A stretch of 7,308 bases of DNA from Bacteroidota bacterium (GCA_002401055.1 NVRZ01000154.1:1-7308), one strand, 5' to 3'; shown: positions 1-7,308, numbered from the stretch's first letter. Notes: a model not told the origin generated them from the letters alone. Made by a program: numbers and translations.

Positions 1-1222
1 TACAACCAATACGCAATACAAGATTGACAGCATTTTAATAAAAGGGGAGGCCAAAATTGCTCCGGTTTATATATATAATTATTTGGGCATCAAACCAGGC
101 GATCTTTATAATGAAGAAGCCATAAGTAAGATCAGTGATCGGCTAAAGGAGTTGCGTTTTGTGCGAGAAACCAAGGCATTTGAGATAGCATTCACTGATA
201 AGTCAGTAAAAATTTATCTATACCTGCAGAGCAAGAAGGCCAGCAGATTTGATGGGATGGCAGGCTTTTTACCAAACAGCGAAACAACTGGAAAGTTGCT
301 CATTACAGGGGAAGCGAGATTAAAACTTTTGAATTCATTCGGGAGAGGTGAACTTATTGCTGTTCACTGGAAAAGCTTGCAACCGAGGACGCAGAATTTA
401 AACGCTCAAATAACTTACCCCTTTATCCTATCCTCGCCCTTTGGTGCGGATATCAATTTTACCTTATACAAACGAGACACAATTTATTTGGACCTCATTA
501 CCGATGTTGGTATACAATATATTTTGAAAAGGGGTAACTACCTACGAGCATTTGTAAAAAATAAAGAGACTAGATTGCTCAATGGCTATACCCAGCAGCT
601 GCCCTATGCGAGTACAAATACCACTTTGTATGGTCTTGGTTATAACATGCAAAAGCTCGACTATGTGTTCAATCCCCGAAGGGGATATTCGCTGCATGTT
701 ACAGGAGGTGTAGGCAATAAAAAGATCAAGAATGACCCAGATCTTAATCCAGATACAATTGAGGTGAAATCGACTGAGTATAATATTACGCTTGACCTGG
801 ATATTTACGTACCCATTTCGCAGAGAATGGTAATAAATATCGGCGCCAATGCCGCAACCTTGAATAGTAAATCGATGTTTGAAAACGAGCTGTACAGAAT
901 CGGTGGTATGGGCTCGCTCCGAGGATTTGATGAAGAATCTATGGTTGCATCTACTTTTGTGATATATACATTGGAATACCGCTACTTGATCGAGCAGAAC
1001 TCGTATTTGTACGTGTTTTTTAACGGTGCTTACTACGAAAACGAAGTGCGAAGACTGAAAAATGAAGTTTGGGTGGATGTTCCGTATGGATATGGTGCTG
1101 GTATAAGCTTTGAAACGAAAGCAGGGATTTTTTCAATTAGCTACGCATTGGGTCAACAAAGACACAGCGGAGTTGAGTTCAGCGCCTCAAAAATTCATTT
1201 TGGAATAATCAATCGGTTTTGA
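1..1222 (+). CDS. Omp85/BamA-TamA-like outer-membrane protein, 5'-truncated by window edge
   Basis: Outer-membrane beta-barrel protein of the Omp85 superfamily; the family inserts or translocates proteins at the outer membrane. The reading frame is open from base 2, so a start at the TTG at 83 would be an artefact: residues before it (IDSILIKGE...) already form the first strand of a POTRA-like domain that continues to about 235. The barrel follows. It contains the typical entry motif FNPRRGY (668-688) and the loop-6 signature GGMGSLRGF (902-928), whose (V/L)RGF core is diagnostic of the superfamily. The protein ends in a C-terminal phenylalanine (1217-1219), as expected for a beta-signal recognised by the BAM machinery. 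At least 406 residues are visible. How many POTRA domains or which signal peptide lie upstream cannot be seen, so I do not choose between BamA, TamA and other Bacteroidota subfamilies. A 139-nt gap separates it from rmuC. Confidence 0.85.
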   Translation, partial: TTNTQYKIDSILIKGEAKIAPVYIYNYLGIKPGDLYNEEAISKISDRLKELRFVRETKAFEIAFTDKSVKIYLYLQSKKASRFDGMAGFLPNSETTGKLLITGEARLKLLNSFGRGELIAVHWKSLQPRTQNLNAQITYPFILSSPFGADINFTLYKRDTIYLDLITDVGIQYILKRGNYLRAFVKNKETRLLNGYTQQLPYASTNTTLYGLGYNMQKLDYVFNPRRGYSLHVTGGVGNKKIKNDPDLNPDTIEVKSTEYNITLDLDIYVPISQRMVINIGANAATLNSKSMFENELYRIGGMGSLRGFDEESMVASTFVIYTLEYRYLIEQNSYLYVFFNGAYYENEVRRLKNEVWVDVPYGYGAGISFETKAGIFSISYALGQQRHSGVEFSASKIHFGIINRF

Positions 1223-1361
1223 TATTAATATGTAATTCGGAGCAAGGCGAAGAATCTAGCAGAAGTGGAACCGAATCGTCAGACGCCAATCACACTTACT
1301 AAAGCATTTAGGCTCAACACGTATAGGATTTAACTAATTTTACGTTGTAGTAAATAAACAC

Positions 1362-2477
1362 ATGCAAGTCGCTATTCTCATCTTCTGCATACTGATTTTC
1401 CTGGCATTAATTGTCTTGTTGTACTTGTATATGCAACCCAAAGAGGAAGCAGCTACTGATAGTGACTCTCAAAAAATCATGGTTGAACTCATGGAAAACC
1501 TCCGAAAGGAGATGCAGGAATCAGGTGGAAAAAACAGGGAGGAGATGCAAATAAGGTTGGATAAAATTACAGAGCAAATATCGAGTCACCAGAAAAACAC
1601 ATCCGACAATCTGCAAAAGCAGTTCAACCAAAGCTCGAGGATAATAAAAGAGGTAACTGAAAAATTGACGAGCATTGAAGGCACGAACAAGCAAGTGTTG
1701 GGATTTGCCGAGCAAATGAAGAGTCTGGAAAAAATACTCCAAAACCCAAAGCAAAGAGGCATACTGGGAGAGTATTTCCTTGAGGCGCTTTTGGGTAACG
1801 TACTTCAACCCAACCAATATAAAATGCAATACCGTTTCGAATCAGGTGTAATAGTGGATGCGGCCATTTTCTTTAAGGATACCATTATTCCAATTGATGC
1901 AAAGTTCTCCTTGGAGAAGTACAACCAGATGGTGCAAACCACGGACAAGGAGCATCGTGAGCAGCTTGAGAAAGAGTTTAAAGGCGATATAAAAAACCGC
2001 ATTGATGAAACTGCTAAGTATATAAAGCCCAACGAGGGAACTACAGAGTTTGCGTTTATGTTCATTCCGGCCGAGGGAATCTATTACAACTTGCTTATAT
2101 ACAACGTAGGCACGGTGAATGTAAATACCAAGGACCTGATAGAATACGCCTTTAGAAAACACGTTATTATTGTATCACCCACCTCCTTTTATGCATACCT
2201 CGAAACGGTGTTGCAGGGATTAAAAGCCCTGAAGATTGAGGAGTCAGTGAAAGACGTAATAAAGAGGGTGGAGAAATTGGGGGATCACCTGAACGCTTAT
2301 CAGACTTCAATGACCAAGCTGGGAAACCATTTGGGAACAACGGTAAACATGTACAACAATGCGTCGAAGGAGTTTAAAAAGATTGACAAAGATGTGATTA
2401 AGATTACTGATAGTAATTCTGAGGGTAACTATGAGGTGGAAGAGCTCCAAAAGCCATACAAAGAGATAGAAGAATGA
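1362..2477 (+). CDS. rmuC: DNA recombination protein RmuC
   Basis: RmuC-family protein of 371 residues. The family has a predicted restriction-endonuclease-like core and was named for limiting recombination at inverted repeats in E. coli; its biochemical activity is poorly defined. Residues 3-23 form one hydrophobic N-terminal membrane segment, followed by a charged, Gln/Lys/Glu-rich stretch (about 36-128) that looks like coiled coil. The RmuC domain covers about 130-345. It includes GILGEYFLEALL (133-144), VDAAIFF (165-171) and IDAKF (178-182); D166, D179 and K181 fit a D...(D/E)xK-type metal site. The family block FMFIPAEGIYY (232-242) is also present. It is shorter than the E. coli protein, mainly in the coiled coil and tail. 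The ATG at 1362 is preferred because the membrane anchor begins right there; upstream is A-rich with no Shine-Dalgarno. The stop overlaps the next gene in an ATGA junction. Confidence 0.92.
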   Translation: MQVAILIFCILIFLALIVLLYLYMQPKEEAATDSDSQKIMVELMENLRKEMQESGGKNREEMQIRLDKITEQISSHQKNTSDNLQKQFNQSSRIIKEVTEKLTSIEGTNKQVLGFAEQMKSLEKILQNPKQRGILGEYFLEALLGNVLQPNQYKMQYRFESGVIVDAAIFFKDTIIPIDAKFSLEKYNQMVQTTDKEHREQLEKEFKGDIKNRIDETAKYIKPNEGTTEFAFMFIPAEGIYYNLLIYNVGTVNVNTKDLIEYAFRKHVIIVSPTSFYAYLETVLQGLKALKIEESVKDVIKRVEKLGDHLNAYQTSMTKLGNHLGTTVNMYNNASKEFKKIDKDVIKITDSNSEGNYEVEELQKPYKEIEE

Positions 2478-3727
2478 GGATAGCTATCTTATGCGTGGCC
2501 ATATTTACAATTGCAAGCTGTACTACCTCCTCCAGATTGAGCAACCAAAATTTGTCTTATCTATACTACAAAGGGTCAAGTATAATGCATCCGGAGTACC
2601 AGGTTTTTCATGTATCAGATTCTGTTTCTCGACTGTATTGCTCAATAAATACGGATGAATTCCTCTATAGTAAAGACGGAGATAACAAGACCTTCACGGC
2701 GGCCTATTCCATCACGTATAAGTTGCTTTCCTCTTTTGAATCTAAGGAGGTTATGGACAGCGCATCGGCAACATTTACATATGATAAATCGAAGGGTAGA
2801 AAACGCGTGATTAACTCGATTGGTTTTAATGCGGAATCACCAAATAGTTACTTGTTGGAGGTAATTACAATTGATTTAAAACGAAAGCAATCAGCGAAGA
2901 TGTTTGTAAACATTGACAAGGGCTCAAAGTATACCAAACAGTATTTTAAGGTCGATTCTAAAATCAGGAAGCAGACCAATTTTAATCCGGTAGTTCATGG
3001 AAAAGATGTTCTTGAAATAAAACCGGTAATGAATGATGTTTCAAGCATGTTTGTTAAGTATTACGACATTGACTTTCCCATATCCCTGCCACCATTTTCC
3101 ATGCAGGAATCAAAAAAGACCAAATATCGACCCGATAGCATTTTTGAATTGTTGGTGAATGAGGATGGAATACTCGAATCAACCATGGACAGGAAAGGCA
3201 TCTACCACTTTCAAATTGATACCATAACCAGGGAAGGACTAACCTTTTTTCACTATTACAATGACTTCCCAAATTTAACAACGGCAAATCAGATGATAGG
3301 CCCATTGCGCTACATCACAACCAAGCAAGAGTTTACGGAAATGATGACTACGGACGACAAAAAGAGGGCGGTAGATGATTTTTGGATTAATATAACTGGC
3401 AACCCTGATCGAGGAAGGAAGGTCGTTAAGAAGTTTTATGCAAGGGTTCAGGATGCGAACAGATATTTTACTTCGTACTTGGAAGGTTGGAAATCCGACA
3501 GAGGCATGATCTACATTATCTATGGTGCTCCTGACGTGGTGTATAAAAACTCGTTTTCAGAGAACTGGATCTATGGAGAGGAAGGAAACCTGGTTTCATT
3601 AAATTTCGCCTTTGTGCACGTATTGAATCCTCTGACCGATAAAGACTTTAAACTCGATCGCTCTCCGATTTATAAAAACAGCTGGTATTTGGCAGTAGAT
3701 GCCTGGAGGCAAGGAATAGTCTATTAA
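2474..3727 (+). CDS. GWxTD-type domain lipoprotein, function unknown
   Basis: Probable lipoprotein of 417 residues. A short hydrophobic signal peptide ends in the lipobox I13-A14-S15-C16, so C16 would be lipidated and the protein anchored in a membrane facing the periplasm or cell surface. The middle (about 30-300) is beta-rich, without a family I can name. The C-terminal part has the hallmark block of the GWxTD domain family known from Bacteroidota and relatives. Here it reads GWKSDRG at 338-344, followed by IYIIYGAPD and then a W-Y strand (ENWIYG). The usual Thr is replaced by Ser, a conservative change. The domain has no established biochemical role. The ATG at 2474 overlaps the rmuC stop by 4 nt, so translational coupling with rmuC is likely. 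A joint function for an inner-membrane nuclease-like protein and a lipoprotein is not obvious, and they may simply share a transcript. Confidence is high for lipoprotein and domain, low for role. Confidence 0.82.
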   Translation: MRIAILCVAIFTIASCTTSSRLSNQNLSYLYYKGSSIMHPEYQVFHVSDSVSRLYCSINTDEFLYSKDGDNKTFTAAYSITYKLLSSFESKEVMDSASATFTYDKSKGRKRVINSIGFNAESPNSYLLEVITIDLKRKQSAKMFVNIDKGSKYTKQYFKVDSKIRKQTNFNPVVHGKDVLEIKPVMNDVSSMFVKYYDIDFPISLPPFSMQESKKTKYRPDSIFELLVNEDGILESTMDRKGIYHFQIDTITREGLTFFHYYNDFPNLTTANQMIGPLRYITTKQEFTEMMTTDDKKRAVDDFWINITGNPDRGRKVVKKFYARVQDANRYFTSYLEGWKSDRGMIYIIYGAPDVVYKNSFSENWIYGEEGNLVSLNFAFVHVLNPLTDKDFKLDRSPIYKNSWYLAVDAWRQGIVY

Positions 3728-3733
3728 CTATAT

Positions 3734-3827
3734 ACGAATTACGAATTACGAATGATACGAATGTGCGAATTATAGTACATTCTAAATAGCGTTGCGATTC
3801 GTAAATTCGCAAAAATTCGTTATTCGT
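3734..3827. repeat. Intergenic inverted clusters of ACGAAT/ATTCGT units
   Basis: The left arm (3734-3771) holds five copies of a 7-nt unit close to ACGAATT: 3734, 3741, 3748, 3757 and the GCGAATT variant at 3765. The right arm (3797-3827) holds four copies of the reverse complement, at 3797, 3804 (ATTCGC variant), 3814 and 3822. The outer 14 nt of the arms (3734-3747 against 3814-3827) pair at 13 of 14 positions; an inner block (3757-3770 against 3797-3810) pairs at 11 of 14. The transcript could therefore fold into a long imperfect hairpin with several alternative registers. It fills most of the gap between the lipoprotein gene and rlmB. It could act as a terminator or mRNA-stabilising hairpin, or be a copy of a dispersed intergenic repeat. 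No poly-T tract follows, so a classical intrinsic terminator is not supported. Confidence 0.75.
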
Positions 3828-3854
3828 TGACCGCAAAACACAAGATTGAATAGT

Positions 3855-4592
3855 ATGGGAAATGATCAATTAATATTCGGTATCAGGCCGGTAATTGAGG
3901 CTCTTAACTCGGGTAAGGAGATAGAGAGAATTTTTGTGCAAAAAGGTCTTCAGGGAGAAAACGCCCAAGTCCTGTTGCAACTTTTAAAGGAGAAAAAGGT
4001 ATCCTATCAGCTGGTCCCGATCGATAAGCTAAACAGGGTTACCCGCAAAAATCATCAGGGCGTGGTCTGCCTGATTTCACCTATAACATATACCAATATT
4101 GAGGATGTTCTCCCTTTCGTTTATGAAAAAGGAGAAACGCCATTTATATTAATACTTGATGGAATAACGGATGTGCGGAACTTTGGCGCCATCACACGAA
4201 CTGCGGAATGTGCTGGGGTACATGCTATTATTATCCCGGAAAAGGGTGGGGCGCAAATAAACGCTGATGCAATTAAGACTTCGGCGGGTGCACTGCATAA
4301 GATTCCAATTTGTCGGGTACAGAGTTTGGTAAATGCAATTGAGTTTCTGAAAGGCAGTGGATTGAAGATTGTGGCCTGTTCAGAAAAAGGCAACAAAGAG
4401 ATTCACTATCTGAAATACAATGATCCATTGGCACTGATTATGGGTTCGGAAAAAGATGGGATTTCCGATCCTGTAATGAGGTCCGCAGATGAAGTCGCTA
4501 GTATTCCCATTAAGGGCGAAATAGGCTCATTAAATGTATCGGTTGCTGCGGGAATTGCTCTTTACGAGGTGTTGAGGCAGAGGGATCAATAA
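3855..4592 (+). CDS. rlmB: 23S rRNA (guanosine-2'-O-)-methyltransferase RlmB, SpoU/TrmH family
   Basis: S-adenosylmethionine-dependent RNA 2'-O-ribose methyltransferase of the SPOUT (SpoU/TrmH) class. By family it methylates G2251 in the peptidyl-transferase P-loop of 23S rRNA (E. coli numbering). With the ATG at 3855 it has 245 residues, the usual RlmB length. The N-terminal L30e-like RNA-binding domain runs from IFGIRPVIEAL (7-17) to NHQGVV (66-71). The trefoil-knot domain has motif 1, NFGAITRTAECAG (109-121) with N109 and the catalytic-type R115; motif 2, LIMGSEKDG (194-202); and motif 3, IPIKGEIGSLNVSVA (217-231). All key residues are present. An in-frame TTG at 3846 would add only three residues and is a worse start. 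The gene lies just after the inverted repeat cluster, so it may have its own promoter there. It ends 4 nt from the convergent glycosyltransferase stop. The exact target nucleotide is inferred from family, not proven. Confidence 0.93.
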   Translation: MGNDQLIFGIRPVIEALNSGKEIERIFVQKGLQGENAQVLLQLLKEKKVSYQLVPIDKLNRVTRKNHQGVVCLISPITYTNIEDVLPFVYEKGETPFILILDGITDVRNFGAITRTAECAGVHAIIIPEKGGAQINADAIKTSAGALHKIPICRVQSLVNAIEFLKGSGLKIVACSEKGNKEIHYLKYNDPLALIMGSEKDGISDPVMRSADEVASIPIKGEIGSLNVSVAAGIALYEVLRQRDQ

Positions 4593-4596
4593 AACG

Positions 4597-5667
4597 CTAA
4601 ATATCTTTCAAGAAGAACTCAATTTTCTTCTTCAAAAGATCATTTGAGTCATCAGACTCCAATCCACTGTATTCTTTTGCCATTTCCATGGAGCGTTTCA
4701 AATCAAAACCGGATTGCTTTTCACTGTAGAAAGCGCCCTTTTCCAGCATTGTCTTAGCAAGGTATTCCTGCTCGGTTTGCCCGGGGGTGGGAACTAGGAT
4801 TGCTTTGTTGCCCGTGGCTTCCAAATCCATAATGGATGAATATCCCGGCCTGCACAAAATCATACCCGCCGATTTCATGGCTTCCAACATTTTATCCGAT
4901 TCCAGGTGAGGAAACATCATTATACCAGGTTGAGACTGTATTTTACCCTCAGGAAGTCCTTGAACAACGAGTGCTTTTAGAGAAGATGACTCGAGCTGAT
5001 CAAGGACAATTTTCTCAAATATACTTCGCTGTGGCTCTGGGCCTGAGAGTATAACCATCAGGTCGTAACGCCTAGAGGATTCATGAGCACTACTTTTCTT
5101 TTTGAATCTGGAGAGTGAGCCGATGTAATGCATATTAGAGAGCGTTTTGTAATGCGCGAGATCCGTAGATAGGTTATTCTCCCCTTCGTGATCAGGCACC
5201 CAGCACTCATCAAATTTCAGGATGAAGTTTTTGTTTATCATGAAGAGGATGGGTTCCAATAACTTAAACAACCCATTTGCCTTAATGGAAATTTGATGGG
5301 TAATAAATACGGATTTTACCTTTTTGCTCCATAATCCGTATCGATTGTCGGATATAACTCCCTCAATCCTATAATGATCGATGAAGCGGTCCAGTGTTTT
5401 GTGTTCCGATTTGATCCCACTTAAAATTTTGGGGGTAGAAAGGATCATCTGAAGCGCCATGCTTCCCTTGGACGGATAGGAAAAGTTATATCCAGGAAAG
5501 TTAACGCAAGTTAGTGCGGGGAACTCAGTTTTTAACAGCTCAAGTGGACCGCCCTCTGCGGCAATAATCACATAAGCATTCTGCTTGAGGAGTTCATCAA
5601 TGATCGGAATACATCGGGTAGCATGACCTAGCCCCCAATTTAAAGGACAAACTAAAACACGCTTTAC
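4597..5667 (-). CDS. MurG-like (GT28-type) glycosyltransferase, start codon unclear
   Basis: GT-B-fold glycosyltransferase resembling the MurG/GT28 group, probably using a nucleotide-sugar donor; acceptor unknown. Conserved coding begins with KRVLVCPLNWGLGHATRC at about 5611-5664; the GLGHATR loop matches the Gly-rich N-terminal loop of MurG-like enzymes. Counting from 5667, SDNRYGLW is at 106-113, the mid-protein LSGPEPQRS at 207-215, and the donor-side block RPGYSS...LEATGNKAILVPTPGQTEQEYLA at about 273-304. That gives roughly 356 residues, normal for the family, with an intact C-terminus. The problem is the start: the codon before KRVLV is GTA, and no ATG, GTG or TTG occurs in frame up to the stop at 5752-5754. 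The first canonical start is an internal GTG at 5569-5571, giving 324 residues but losing the loop. The 5667 boundary therefore marks where homology-like sequence begins, not a confirmed start codon. The gene directly follows the secreted phosphatase and is probably co-transcribed. Confidence 0.8.
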   Translation of the reverse strand, partial: VKRVLVCPLNWGLGHATRCIPIIDELLKQNAYVIIAAEGGPLELLKTEFPALTCVNFPGYNFSYPSKGSMALQMILSTPKILSGIKSEHKTLDRFIDHYRIEGVISDNRYGLWSKKVKSVFITHQISIKANGLFKLLEPILFMINKNFILKFDECWVPDHEGENNLSTDLAHYKTLSNMHYIGSLSRFKKKSSAHESSRRYDLMVILSGPEPQRSIFEKIVLDQLESSSLKALVVQGLPEGKIQSQPGIMMFPHLESDKMLEAMKSAGMILCRPGYSSIMDLEATGNKAILVPTPGQTEQEYLAKTMLEKGAFYSEKQSGFDLKRSMEMAKEYSGLESDDSNDLLKKKIEFFLKDI

Positions 5668-7308
5668 AGCCGGACTATTCTCTTGACTATCGATGAGTTT
5701 TGAGTATTGAAATGAATGAGGTATGTACCTGTAGTTGGTCCTATTTGAAATTCATCAATAGTGTACTTGTATCTGCCTCTCTTTTGATCCTGACTCACAA
5801 TTGAACTTATCTTTTGTCCGACCATGTTATATATTTCAAGTGAAACAAATCCAGAGGAAGCTATTTCATACTCAACTTCAAAACTATTGGTGAATGGATT
5901 GGGGTAAATGGAAAATTCATTCAGGGAAAGCATGTCCGCCATCCCAACAAAACCGGGCGTTACTGTAATGGCAACTGTTGCAGTGTCGCACATAACGGGA
6001 GTTCCATTGTCACAGATAACATACATAAAGCTGTCTATTCCACTAAACCCCGAATTTGGCGTGTAGTCAATAGATCCGCCATTGGCAACGGCCGTTCCGT
6101 TACTTGGTCCTGTTGAGATCGTTGCTGTGAGAGAGTCTCCGTTACAATCATTGTCGTTAAGGAGAACCTTTACACTCACCAATGTGGAGGTATCTGTGGA
6201 GGCCGCATCATCTACTGCAACAGGTGCATTATTTATGGTTCCATCTTTGATAATCGTAAACTCATCAAATATAGCGCCTGAGGTATCTATAAAAAAAGCA
6301 TCTAATCTGTTGTCATTAACTTCAATAACCATTGAGCCAAGTTCATAGGCTGCCTTAAAATGCAATTCATGATCAAGCTGATTGTCTGATCCCAGATCGC
6401 CAGTTTTAGCTGAACATCCAACAACGCAATACACAGTTCCGCGATTTGGATTTGGCCCTGTGCTAGACTTTTTATACGCTGCACATTGCGACGCGATGCC
6501 TGAACCCGCGTTTATAACCATGGAATCAGGTGGATAGGTGCCTCCAGCCTCATAATTCCCATAAACTAGGTACGATCTTTCATACACGTGGCTATGTCCC
6601 CCAAATACTACATCCGCACCATAGTTTTCCAGAATGGGAACCATGTAATCTCTAGTACTACGCATAACTGAACCATCAATTATTTTAATCAAGTCAGTGC
6701 CACTATAGCTTTCAGTGTGTGTTCCTCTCGAATAAGGTGTGGCGTGCAGGTATGCAATGATCCAATCTTTGTTTGTATTGGCCGCCAGATCATCTTCCAA
6801 CCAGGTGAGCATGGCAGGTAAGTGGTCTATGGTTACAGTTAAAGGGAAAGTGTAGTTATATGCGTATTCCTCAGTATTGATTGAAATGAAATGAACGTTT
6901 CCATAATCGAATGAGTAATAACTCTCTGTTCCACTTGCCAAGCCACCAGCCTCTGCATTCGCGGGCATTGTAAAATTGTCAAAATATGGACCAGCACCCA
7001 GTGGTGTAATTGGATGCGCAGAACCGTAATCGTGATTTCCAGGTGATGGCCAGATAACTGTATTCCTAAAAATGTTGGGGTACATATCAAAAACTGTCGT
7101 TTGATATTCATCATCTCTTCCATCGTCATAGGCATTATCGCCAAGGGTAAGTAGAACGTCCATGTGCTTCCCATTATTAAATTCCAGATAAGCATCACGG
7201 ACATTAGCTTGGTTGGTGTTACCCCCACCGTAATCTCCGATTATCCACATTCTTACTGTCTTGCTGGAATCACCTAGATCAGGTGAGGTCTCAAAGTATT
7301 GATTGCTG
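5664..7308 (-). CDS. T9SS-secreted purple-acid-phosphatase-like metallophosphoesterase, 5'-truncated
   Basis: Extracellular calcineurin-like phosphoesterase of the purple acid phosphatase type, expected to hydrolyse phosphate esters outside the cell. The frame is open to the window edge (residues such as TVR precede the ATG at 7250), so that ATG is internal and the signal peptide lies outside. Counting from 7250, all five metal-ligand motifs are present: DYG (6-8), GDNAY (37-41, with the Tyr expected to bind Fe3+), GNHD (71-74), H169 in IIAYLH, and GHSH followed by VYER (218-225). A Big_9/cadherin-like domain spans about 342-434 (APVAVDD, LLNDND, GFSGIDSF). A type A T9SS sorting domain fills 445-528, starting at FSIYPNPF and ending KRIVRL; by family it directs export and is then removed. 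The TAA stop (5664-5666) overlaps the apparent beginning of the glycosyltransferase frame. Substrate is unknown; phosphate scavenging is plausible. Confidence 0.9.
   Translation of the reverse strand, partial: SNQYFETSPDLGDSSKTVRMWIIGDYGGGNTNQANVRDAYLEFNNGKHMDVLLTLGDNAYDDGRDDEYQTTVFDMYPNIFRNTVIWPSPGNHDYGSAHPITPLGAGPYFDNFTMPANAEAGGLASGTESYYSFDYGNVHFISINTEEYAYNYTFPLTVTIDHLPAMLTWLEDDLAANTNKDWIIAYLHATPYSRGTHTESYSGTDLIKIIDGSVMRSTRDYMVPILENYGADVVFGGHSHVYERSYLVYGNYEAGGTYPPDSMVINAGSGIASQCAAYKKSSTGPNPNRGTVYCVVGCSAKTGDLGSDNQLDHELHFKAAYELGSMVIEVNDNRLDAFFIDTSGAIFDEFTIIKDGTINNAPVAVDDAASTDTSTLVSVKVLLNDNDCNGDSLTATISTGPSNGTAVANGGSIDYTPNSGFSGIDSFMYVICDNGTPVMCDTATVAITVTPGFVGMADMLSLNEFSIYPNPFTNSFEVEYEIASSGFVSLEIYNMVGQKISSIVSQDQKRGRYKYTIDEFQIGPTTGTYLIHFNTQNSSIVKRIVRL

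Noticed and set aside
1222..1231. Short palindrome ATATTAATAT just after the Omp85 stop codon.
   Set aside because: It is only 10 nt of pure A/T with no loop or T-tract, so it is expected by chance in AT-rich intergenic DNA.
1331..1361. A TAATTTTA stretch (1335-1342) upstream of rmuC that partly resembles the Bacteroidota -7 element TAnnTTTG.
   Set aside because: It has a mismatch at the last base and no convincing -33 TTTG at the right spacing. A promoter in this gap is likely but cannot be placed.
1521..2162. Three minus-strand open frames inside rmuC.
   Set aside because: They lie opposite a strongly conserved gene, have low-complexity translations with no domain signature, and are shadows of rmuC.
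4605..4638. Possible stem-loop after rlmB: AAGAAGAA (4610-4617) pairs with TTCTTCTT (4625-4632) across a 7-nt loop.
   Set aside because: The stem is AT-rich and no T-tract follows. The sequence is explained by Lys- and Phe-rich codons (KKKIEFFLK) at the end of the glycosyltransferase gene, so I do not call a terminator.
5664..5754. Programmed -1 frameshift joining the phosphatase to the glycosyltransferase, which would explain the missing start.
   Set aside because: The glycosyltransferase frame is -1 to the phosphatase frame, but I see no slippery heptamer near the overlap. A fusion behind a T9SS sorting domain would block the sorting signal and export a cytoplasmic-type enzyme.
6082..6348. 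Plus-strand open frame of 88 codons inside the phosphatase gene.
   Set aside because: It lies opposite the Big_9-like region; its Ser/Thr/Val-rich translation is the mirror of that coding sequence and shows no family features.

Overview
The window looks like ordinary chromosome of a member of the Bacteroidota. Three things point there: a secreted protein ending in a type IX secretion (T9SS) C-terminal sorting domain, a lipoprotein with a GWxTD-type motif, and A-rich translation starts without clear Shine-Dalgarno sites. Base composition is moderately AT-rich. I cannot place it below phylum with confidence; a Flavobacteriales/Cytophagales-like organism would fit.

Layout. The left edge (1-1222, +) cuts into an Omp85-superfamily outer-membrane protein: the last POTRA domain and the whole C-terminal barrel are visible, the N-terminus is not. 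After a 139-nt gap in which I see no gene, rmuC (1362-2477, +) overlaps by 4 nt an outer-membrane-type lipoprotein of the GWxTD family (2474-3727, +). A 118-nt gap follows, filled largely by inverted clusters of a 6-7-nt ACGAAT/ATTCGT unit (3734-3827). Next is the rRNA 2'-O-methyltransferase rlmB (start best placed at 3855, end 4592, +).

The right part is on the minus strand. A secreted purple-acid-phosphatase-like metallophosphoesterase (5664-7308, 5' end beyond the window) carries a Big_9/cadherin-like domain and a T9SS sorting domain. It is followed without a gap by a MurG-like glycosyltransferase (4597 to about 5667), which meets rlmB tail to tail with only 4 nt between the stop codons. 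No intergenic stretch exceeds 300 nt.

How the genes relate. The rmuC/GWxTD pair is probably translationally coupled. The phosphatase and glycosyltransferase are probably co-transcribed. I see no RNA gene, CRISPR array, integrase or insertion sequence, and no clearly novel multi-gene system. The most notable irregularity is the glycosyltransferase 5' end: its conserved N-terminal motif is encoded in frame, but no ATG, GTG or TTG lies upstream of it before an in-frame stop.
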